Source: Burkholderiales bacterium (GTDB taxonomy: Bacteria; Pseudomonadota; Gammaproteobacteria; Burkholderiales; Usitatibacteraceae). From it: DNA of 19,949 nucleotides. Below, one piece after another: positions 14,247 to 19,949 of the stretch; within the stretch, counting starts at the first letter, position 1, and each line of letters begins with the position of its first letter. The stretch is taken from NCBI GenBank assembly GCA_025350945.1, contig JANXWW010000221.1, positions 1-19,949 on the forward strand, written 5' to 3'. A program made the position numbers and the translations under genes. Under the pieces are notes generated by a model that was given only the letters and a program-made list of their open reading frames with translations, was not told where the DNA came from and made no database searches.

Positions 14247-17200
14247 AGGTGCTACTGTCAGTGACGCATTTGCTGGCGCTCCAGTCGTAGCCACCGGGCC
14301 GGTTGCAGTCGGTGCAGCAGTGGTGTTGACGATGGGACCTACGGTGCTTGAGGTCACATTCACAATTGCCTGACAACTCACGCCAGCGGCAAGGCTCGCC
14401 ACGTTCAGCCGCACATTGTTGTCGCCCGTGGCACTGGCCGCGCCCGTTGTTTTGGTAATGATGCCACAAGCAGCAGGGTTGAATGTGAAAACGATGTTGG
14501 CCAACGTTAAACCCGCAGGGAATGTGTCATTGATCTGAACGCCTGTGAGCGGAGCCGGGTTGGCTGCAGGATTGCTCAACGTGATGCTCAACGTGGTGGT
14601 GCCACCCGATACGACGCTGGCTGCACCAAATGCTTTGGCGGCGACAACGGGGGCGTAAATGTTGACACTGTCACTGGCACTGGTTCCCGCAGGCGCGTTG
14701 GCACTCGTGATCGGGCCGGTGTTGTTGGTGGCCACCCCGGCACTGACTGCGGTCACGGTGGTGGTGTAGACACAACTGGTCGAGGCCGGGACCACGCCAC
14801 CGGTCAAGGTCATGGACGCGGCATTACCGGTTACGGTGCCGGTACAGGTGGCCGGACTCGCGGTGGCAGCAATGCCGGTGAGGCTCGCCGGGTAGGTGTC
14901 GGTGAAGGCGACATTGGTTAAGGCGACCAGGTTGGTATTCTGGATGGTGATGGTCATCACGCTGCTGCCGCCGATCGCTAAGTCGGTGGCAACGATGTTC
15001 TTGGTGATGATCGGGGCGGCGTTTGGAGTTACCGACACACACTGATTCGTAACATTGTTAGTAAGGTTGGTTAGGCCGGTGATATTGGCCGCACCGTTGG
15101 TGTTGTTTGCGACGGGGCAGGTGCCTGTTGTAGGCGCAGCCGCAGTGGTCACATTGACGGTGATGGTGCAGCTAGTTGCCGGACTAACAATTTGTTTGGC
15201 GTTGACGGTGATGGTGTTGCTGCCTGCCACCGCTGTTACCGATCCGGTGCCCGTACATGTGCCGCCGATTGTGCTGGGCGTGGCGACAATGAGTCCCGCC
15301 GGGAGCGTGTCCGTGAAGCTGTAGGTTTGAGTCGGATTATTGGCAGGTTGCGTGACGGTGAAGGTGAGCGTGCTGACGCCACCGACGGCGATAGTGGTCG
15401 GCGCGAATGCTTTGGTTAGTGCCGGCGTTGCGGCATTCACCGCGACACAGGCACCGGTGGTGCTGGTGCCACTGGTTGCACTGTTAGTAATGGCTGATGT
15501 GATGTTGGTGGTGGCGCTAATGTTGGTGTTGCCATTGGTGTTATTGACCTGCGGACAGGTGCCGGAGGTGGGTGTGGTGCTGTTGGTCACGGGCACAATG
15601 ATGGTGCAGGTGCTGGCGGGATTTACGATCTGACGCCCGGCTACGGTAATGACGTTGCTGCCTGCTGTGGCGGTGACCGAGCCGCCACTACAAGTACCGG
15701 TCGTCGCGCCGCCACTGGCAACGAGGCCTGCGGGTAAGGTATCGGTGTAGCTGAACGTTTGTGTGGGATTGCCTGCTGGCTGGCTTATGGTGAAGACCAA
15801 ATTGGTGGTGCCACCGATGGTGAGATCGGCGCTGAAGGCTTTATTAACAGTGGGACTGGTGGCGGTGACGGTGACGCAGGCGCCCGCACTTGGCGTGACG
15901 CCACTGGTCGCACTTGGGGTGATCGCGGCGGTGATATTGGTGGTGGTGCCGATGTTGCTGTTCGTGTTGGCATTTGGCGCTAACGTACAGGCGCCGACCG
16001 TTGGTGTGGCAGATGTGGTTATGGGCACGATGATCGTACAGGATGTTGCTGGATTAACAATCTGGCGACCCGCAACCACAATGCTGCCGCTGCCCGCCAC
16101 CGCCGTCACGGTGCCGCCCGTACAAGTGCCGGTAACCGCGGCGCCACTGGCAGCGAGGCCTGCTGGCAACGTATCGGTAAAGGTGAAGGTCTGAGTGGGA
16201 TTGTTGGCAGGCTGGGTTATGGTAAACGTCAGATCGGTACTGCCACCGACAGCGAAGTCACCGCTGAATACTTTGTTCACGGTCGGCACGGCAGCGTTTA
16301 CTGTCACGCATGCACCCGTGGTGCTGGTGCCGCTGGTGGCGCTATTGGTGATAGCCGAAACAATGTTTGTGACGCCAGAAATTGCGCTATTACCGTTGGT
16401 GTTGTTCGCTTGTGGGCACGCGCCAACGGTTGGTGTGTTACTGCTGATAACGGGAACGATAATCGTGCAAGTGGTGGCGGGATTAACGATCTGGCGACCC
16501 GCCACAACAATGCTGTTGCTACCCGCTGCGGCAGTCACGCTGCCGCTACTACAGGTGCCGCTAACGGCAGCACCGCTGGCAACCAAGCCCGCTGGCAAGG
16601 TGTCGGTAAAACTAAAAGTTTGCGTGGGATTGCCCGTTGGCTGAGTGACTGTAAAGGTGAGGTTGACGCTGCCGCCACCGAGCGTTAATGACCCGCTAAA
16701 TGCCTTGTTCAGGGTCGGACTCGCCGCCGAAACCGTCAGGCTTGCCGAAGCGGTATTGCCATTCAACGGGCCAGCAGCCGAGACGATGCCTGATGTGTTG
16801 TTGTAAGTACCAATGGCTGGCGATGCCACCACAACAGTCAACGTGCATGAGCTGTTGGCAGCAATAGTACCGCCCGTTAGCGTTACAGAGCCACTGCTAG
16901 CAACGGGCGTAAATACGCCGCCGCAAGTGTTACTGAAGGTGGCAGGTGATGCCACCGTCATCGCACCCGGTGTGGTGGGGAATGTATCGGTAAAGCCAAC
17001 ACCTGTCATGTTGGTGGGCGTGCCGTTGGTGATAGTGAAATTCAGCGTGCTGTTCTGCCCTACTTGAACCGGGTTGGGGCTAAATAGTTTCGAGATGCTG
17101 GGCACGCCCACTGAAAGAATCGCGCTCGCGCTGGCACCGCTGCCAGCATTGGTCGTGGTGACAGCACCGGTATTGTTGGTGTAGTTGGCCGAGGTTGCTG

Positions 17201-19949
17201 ATGTGACGTTTACAGTAACCGTACAAGAACCACCGGCAGGAATGGTTCCGCCCGTAAACGTTAATACACCGGGGTTGGTTGCATTTGGGGTTGCGGTGGG
17301 CGTGCCCGTTGGGCAGGTTGTGGCGGGATTGGGTACCGCCGCATTAACAAGACCTGCGGGATAAGTGTCAGTAAAAGCTGCGCCGGTAATCGCGACCGTG
17401 TTCGGATTGGTTAGAATGATGCTCAGTTGTGAGCTGGCACCCAGTGCCACACCGGTTGGCGAGAATGCTTTAGCCACGCTGGGTGGCAGTAACACGGTGA
17501 GTGCTGCCGTGGCCGCACTTGCGTTTGTGCCGCCACTGGTGGTGAGCCCACCTGCCGGGAAAGTATTGGTATAGCTGCCGGCCACGGTTGAGGTCACGTT
17601 GACTGTGACAATACACGTGCTGTTGGCAGGAATGGTTGCGCCGGAAAGAGCAATCGTGCCTGGATTGACGCCATTTGCGGAGGGCGTAATAACCGGTGTG
17701 CCTGTACACGTGGTGGCGGCAGAAGCAGCAATGGCGTTGCGTAAATCAAACGGATAAGTATCGGTGAATGACACGGCGGTCATGTCGGATGAATTCGGGT
17801 TCGATAGCGAAATAGTCAGCAGTGACGTGCCGTTTTGGGCAATGACCGTTGGTGCAAAAGATTTGGCCACCGTAGGCGGCGCGAGCGTAATGAGCGTCGC
17901 GATATTGCTGGGCGTGCCGGGCACGGCGTCACCGGTATAGCTGACGCCACTGGTTTGATTGTTGTGTGTACCGGCAATATTGCTTTTCACGTTAAAGGTT
18001 ATGGTGCAGCCCGCGGTAGGCACGTTGCCAGCCGTGACTGCAATATTGGTGGCGCCGGCAATTGCTGCAGGTGTTGTCACCACACCGGTACATGTTCCGC
18101 CTATTACAGCATCGAACAGAGACAAATTTGAGGCGGCGAGATTGTCGGTGAATGCGAGACCCGTTCGCGCAGCCCCTGTTGGGTTCGAGATGGTAAGCGT
18201 CATCAATGCCGATGCGCCACTGTTCACACCCGCAGGTGGTGCGGGCGTAAAGGCTTTGGCAATGCCGAGCTTGGCAGTACTAAGCGTCGCGTTTGCGGTG
18301 GTGCCGGTGCCACCGTTGGTAGAAGTAACAGCGGTGGTGGTGTTTGCGTAATTGCCCGACGCCGTGGCGGTGACGTTCGCGGTAATCGTGCAACTTCCAC
18401 CTGGGGCAATGGTGGCCCCTGCGGCAGGGTCAATACGAACGCCGACGCTGCCCACTGCAAGCGCGCCGCCTGCGGAGTTTTGCAAGGTGCCGGGTGTGCT
18501 GCCTGCTGGCAAAGCGGCACAGGTATTGGTGGTGGTGAGTGGTGCGGCAAGCGTCATCGCGCCGGGCGTCGTTGGAAACACGTCTGTGAACGACACACCC
18601 GTCATATTGATGGGGTTGATACCCGGATTGGCAATAACAATCGTCAGCGTTGCGGTACCGCCTGACGAGATTGATGCGGGGTTAAACGATTTTGTGATGG
18701 TGGGCGGTGCCATCACATTCAATATCCCGCTCACGCTGGTCTGAGGCGGGGTGTTGGTGGTGGTGATCGTGCCGGTGACGTTGTTGTAGCCCCCTGCGGT
18801 GGGTGACGTAACGTTGACCGTTACATCACACACGCCGCCGCCGCTGATGGTGAGGCCTGACAGTGAGAATGATGTGCCATTTGCTGCCGCGCTCGCGGTA
18901 CCCAGCGTACAGGTGCCCGTATTGGTAACAATGGCTGGCGCTGGGGTTGCAGAATTGACCAGATTGGAAGGATAGTTGTCGGTAAAGGCAACACCGGTAA
19001 TCGCCGTTGCACCATTCGCGGCCGGGTTGGCGATGCGAATACGCAAGACAGACGTGCCACCCACCAAAATCGGGCTGGTTAGGAAGGTCTTGGTCACCGT
19101 CGGTTCTACCAACGCTGTCACGGCAAGCGTCGCAGGTAGCGAGATAGGGTCGGGCGCGTTATCAAATGTTGAGGTGAATGCAGGATTTGTTTTATCGCCT
19201 GCGGTGGCGACAACGCTGCTGGTGACAGTACAGCTGCCGCCAGGGGCTAATGTCATATTGGACAAACCAATGGTGTTGCCCGAAGACAAGCCGGTTCCAG
19301 CCGTGACCGCTGCCGTGGAACCACCGGTGCAATTCAGTGTGAGCAACGCCGGATTATTATTGGTGAGTCCGGCGGGATAAGTGTCAAGAAATACCGCACC
19401 CGCACGCGTTACGGTGGTGGTGGTATTAGGATTGGCGATAACGATAGAAAGCGTTGCGATATCACCGACTTTAACAGTGGCAGGCGAAAAACTTTTTGCC
19501 ACCGTGGGCGCGCCAACCACGGTGAATGGCGCAGATGCTGGATTGCCAGGCGTCGCATCGGCGGTGTGAGTAACGCCCGATGTGGTGTTGGTCAATGCAC
19601 CGGCTGACACACCGCTAACTTGTTTGGTGATTGTGCAACTGGAACCTATGCCCAACACACCGCCCGAAAATGCCAAAGTCGATGTCGCGTTTGCCGCGGT
19701 AACCGCGCCACCGCAGGTCGTCGTGGCCGCGAGTGCCGTGTTCTGAATAGCGCCAGGATAGTTGTCCGTAAAAGTGACGCCTGTGATCGCCACACCCGTG
19801 TTATTGGTCAATGTAAAGGTAATGGTGGATGTACCGCCCACCTCGAAGGTCGGTGTTGAAAATGCTTTTGCGATGGAAACCTTACCTACAAATAGGGTGG
19901 CACTTGCGGTTCCACCCGTCACACCCGTGCCATTGGTCGCTGTGACGTT
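12474..19949 (-). CDS. Giant secreted/surface protein of tandem DUF11/DUF7933-like repeats (5' end outside window)
   Basis: The frame is open from the right edge (minus strand) to the stop at 12474-12476, at least 2,491 codons. A GTG at 19922 is only an internal valine. Composition is extreme: Thr, Ala, Ser, Gly, Asn and Val dominate, with very few charged or aromatic residues, as in extracellular stalk proteins. Numbering from 19922, residues 14-1892 are 14 tandem units of 121-145 residues. Each opens like PTVAKSFSP, then GG..TLTI.L.NPN, TGV.FTDTYPAGL, C, and IPAGGSCTVTVNVTS. Residues 1893-2482 are a mixed set: DUF11-like, cadherin/Ig-like (VNDVDVKPSG, TNLATNDQFPTGS), a canonical DUF11 (PDLALTKTSTSTFTVG, VTDTLPTGLTYV) and two more. 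The protein ends in a beta-strand (VTFRVSVQ) without LPXTG, PEP-CTERM or IPTL-CTERM signal or outer-membrane barrel. Adhesin or surface-layer function is inferred. Confidence 0.85.
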   Translation of the reverse strand, partial: NVTATNGTGVTGGTASATLFVGKVSIAKAFSTPTFEVGGTSTITFTLTNNTGVAITGVTFTDNYPGAIQNTALAATTTCGGAVTAANATSTLAFSGGVLGIGSSCTITKQVSGVSAGALTNTTSGVTHTADATPGNPASAPFTVVGAPTVAKSFSPATVKVGDIATLSIVIANPNTTTTVTRAGAVFLDTYPAGLTNNNPALLTLNCTGGSTAAVTAGTGLSSGNTIGLSNMTLAPGGSCTVTSSVVATAGDKTNPAFTSTFDNAPDPISLPATLAVTALVEPTVTKTFLTSPILVGGTSVLRIRIANPAANGATAITGVAFTDNYPSNLVNSATPAPAIVTNTGTCTLGTASAAANGTSFSLSGLTISGGGVCDVTVNVTSPTAGGYNNVTGTITTTNTPPQTSVSGILNVMAPPTITKSFNPASISSGGTATLTIVIANPGINPINMTGVSFTDVFPTTPGAMTLAAPLTTTNTCAALPAGSTPGTLQNSAGGALAVGSVGVRIDPAAGATIAPGGSCTITANVTATASGNYANTTTAVTSTNGGTGTTANATLSTAKLGIAKAFTPAPPAGVNSGASALMTLTISNPTGAARTGLAFTDNLAASNLSLFDAVIGGTCTGVVTTPAAIAGATNIAVTAGNVPTAGCTITFNVKSNIAGTHNNQTSGVSYTGDAVPGTPSNIATLITLAPPTVAKSFAPTVIAQNGTSLLTISLSNPNSSDMTAVSFTDTYPFDLRNAIAASAATTCTGTPVITPSANGVNPGTIALSGATIPANSTCIVTVNVTSTVAGSYTNTFPAGGLTTSGGTNASAATAALTVLLPPSVAKAFSPTGVALGASSQLSIILTNPNTVAITGAAFTDTYPAGLVNAAVPNPATTCPTGTPTATPNATNPGVLTFTGGTIPAGGSCTVTVNVTSATSANYTNNTGAVTTTNAGSGASASAILSVGVPSISKLFSPNPVQVGQNSTLNFTITNGTPTNMTGVGFTDTFPTTPGAMTVASPATFSNTCGGVFTPVASSGSVTLTGGTIAANSSCTLTVVVASPAIGTYNNTSGIVSAAGPLNGNTASASLTVSAASPTLNKAFSGSLTLGGGSVNLTFTVTQPTGNPTQTFSFTDTLPAGLVASGAAVSGTCSSGSVTAAAGSNSIVVAGRQIVNPATTCTIIVPVISSNTPTVGACPQANNTNGNSAISGVTNIVSAITNSATSGTSTTGACVTVNAAVPTVNKVFSGDFAVGGSTDLTFTITQPANNPTQTFTFTDTLPAGLAASGAAVTGTCTGGTVTAVAGSGSIVVAGRQIVNPATSCTIIVPITTSATPTVGACTLAPNANTNSNIGTTTNITAAITPSATSGVTPSAGACVTVTATSPTVNKAFSADLTIGGTTNLVFTISQPAGNPTQTFSYTDTLPAGLVASGGATTGTCSGGSVTATAGSNVITVAGRQIVNPASTCTIIVPVTNSTTPTSGTCPQVNNTNGNTNISATTNITSAITNSATSGTSTTGACVAVNAATPALTKAFAPTTIAVGGVSTLTFTVTQPANNPTQTYSFTDTLPAGLIVATPSTIGGTCTGTGSVTAVAGSNTITVNAKQIVSPATSCTITVNVTTAAAPTTGTCPVANNTNGAANITGLTNLTNNVTNQCVSVTPNAAPIITKNIVATDLAIGGSSVMTITIQNTNLVALTNVAFTDTYPASLTGIAATASPATCTGTVTGNAASMTLTGGVVPASTSCVYTTTVTAVSAGVATNNTGPITSANAPAGTSASDSVNIYAPVVAAKAFGAASVVSGGTTTLSITLSNPAANPAPLTGVQINDTFPAGLTLANIVFTFNPAACGIITKTTGAASATGDNNVRLNVASLAAGVSCQAIVNVTSSTVGPIVNTTAAPTATGPVATTGAPANASLTVAPAVSDMSPAITLPTVSSPGATVNGQIVCTNAGPNTAANATCTAAALDNLGATIPVTVGACVPSAGSTAAAVLNGGTLTCTLSYTMPGTIGGSDTGPVSVVVTGRTGADNDSNGGATAGGNNSTTVGGTTTIIDAVNDVDVKPSGSVGATTNLATNDQFPTGSIFTLQPGSTCAAAVVSAAGVATYNVPATGTCLINYQVCAPNPNTTVCDNATLTVTTVAPDLALTKTSTSTFTVGANASFTLTPNNLLGTAPTSGTVTVTDTLPTGLTYVAAGSGGTGWTCGVSAQVVTCTSSAVIAAGATGTAITINVTISSTAVPGVTNVASVSGGGEPPANSGNNSALLTVPVGNAPVNTFTTDGAQTGLPGTSVFYPHSFNAGSSGTVSFATTQAPNPNIAGWVTTIFRDLNCNGTLDGAEATTPLTGLITVNPGDQVCIIVRNDIPAAAPFNAQDVLTTTATFTPGAGPIINYTRQDVTTVVLNGGLTLTKSVRNITQGGAAGTNNTAKPGDVLEYVVTYTNTATAPVSMIVVTDTTPVFTTFVSAACNTPLPAALTSCNFTAPTVGASGNVVWTLNGSLSAMQTGTVTFRVSVQ
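14247..19883 (-). repeat. Array of 14 beta-sandwich protein repeats
   Basis: Unit starts in coding order are at 19883, 19508, 19106, 18707, 18272, 17879, 17486, 17105, 16721, 16289, 15857, 15428, 15017 and 14654. Periods are 121-145 residues. Most units have two cysteines: one after the FTDTYP-type segment and one in the SCT[IV]TV strand near the unit end. They probably form a disulfide within each unit. The bases between the right edge and 19883 encode the tail of at least one more unit (NVTATNGTG), so the array continues outside. Units are well diverged at DNA level, so the gene can be read through without ambiguity. Confidence 0.85.
15018..16721 (-). repeat. Four-cysteine repeat subfamily within the giant gene (units 9-12)
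   Basis: Four consecutive units (starts 16721, 16289, 15857, 15428; periods 144, 144, 143 and 137 residues) differ from the rest. They open P.[VL][NT]KAFS and carry TQP..NPTQT[FY][ST][FY]TDTLPAGL and AGRQIVNPA.[TS]CTIIVP. They end in an extra segment such as CPQ.NNTNGN and SATSGTSTTGAC that adds a second cysteine pair. Cysteines: 1124, 1152, 1169, 1205; 1267, 1295, 1312, 1349; 1411, 1439, 1456, 1492; 1556, 1585, 1602, 1628. Units 9 and 11 are most alike in the extra segment, unit 10 differs there, and unit 12 lacks part of it. Confidence 0.85.

Noticed and set aside
12502..19859. Many plus-strand frames of 60-170 codons opposite the giant gene
   Set aside because: Thr/Ala/Asn/Gly-rich codons on the minus strand rarely yield stops in the antiparallel frame, so Val/Ala-rich shadows appear throughout. 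None has a recognisable domain.
12474..19949. CRISPR or other DNA-level direct repeat array
   Set aside because: The periodicity is about 360-435 bp at protein level with diverged codons, not short identical repeats with unique spacers.

Overview
The window looks like part of a proteobacterial chromosome, most likely a beta- or gammaproteobacterium. The signs are a periplasmic-type MsrA, a Tat-exported high-potential iron-sulfur protein, a DUF1289 protein, a FimV-like/PilZ-like gene pair and a palindromic intergenic repeat of a type common in these classes. No rRNA, tRNA or CRISPR array was seen. The genus cannot be fixed from sequence reading alone.

Left edge (1-2723), accessory and defence-flavoured. 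The C-terminal end of a type ISP restriction-modification enzyme enters from the left. It is followed by a two-gene toxin-antitoxin operon: a HigB/RelE-type toxin overlapping by 8 bp a HigA-like HTH protein fused to an ImmA/IrrE (M78) metallopeptidase. A 15-bp palindrome abuts a perfect TATAAT box only 7 bp before the toxin ATG, so the transcript is probably leaderless and autorepressed. A MITE-like palindromic repeat of about 120 bp follows, and a RAMA/DUF4357-like orphan domain starts exactly at its right border. The stretch after that looks like gene remnants.

Middle (2724-10047), housekeeping and cell envelope. A DUF2721 membrane protein and a secreted MsrA are on the minus strand. The MsrA start is a GTG behind a strong Shine-Dalgarno. 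A PhzF-family isomerase diverges from msrA. Then come an MECR/ETR-like enoyl reductase (minus) and a small DUF1289 zinc-type protein (plus). A probable three-gene minus-strand operon (10047 to 6230) encodes a TPR/FimV-like protein, a PilZ-like protein and a TonB/TolA-like, proline-rich, inner-membrane-anchored protein. It reads as an envelope or surface-motility module of unknown job.

Right (10364-19949). A GlpQ-type glycerophosphodiester phosphodiesterase is broken by two frameshifts, each explained by loss of one G from a TTGG. A strong terminator follows, then a HiPIP with a Tat signal, possible lipobox and Pro/Ala tether. A bidirectional terminator separates it from a giant minus-strand gene (over 2,490 codons, 5' end outside the window). 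That gene is a secreted or surface protein made of at least 14 tandem DUF11/DUF7933-like beta-sandwich repeats plus a mixed C-terminal region. Four of the repeats form a special four-cysteine subfamily. Three points stand out: the TA fusion with its compact promoter, the uncharacterised TPR-PilZ-TonB-like operon, and the giant repeat protein whose repeats keep identical residues with mostly different synonymous codons.
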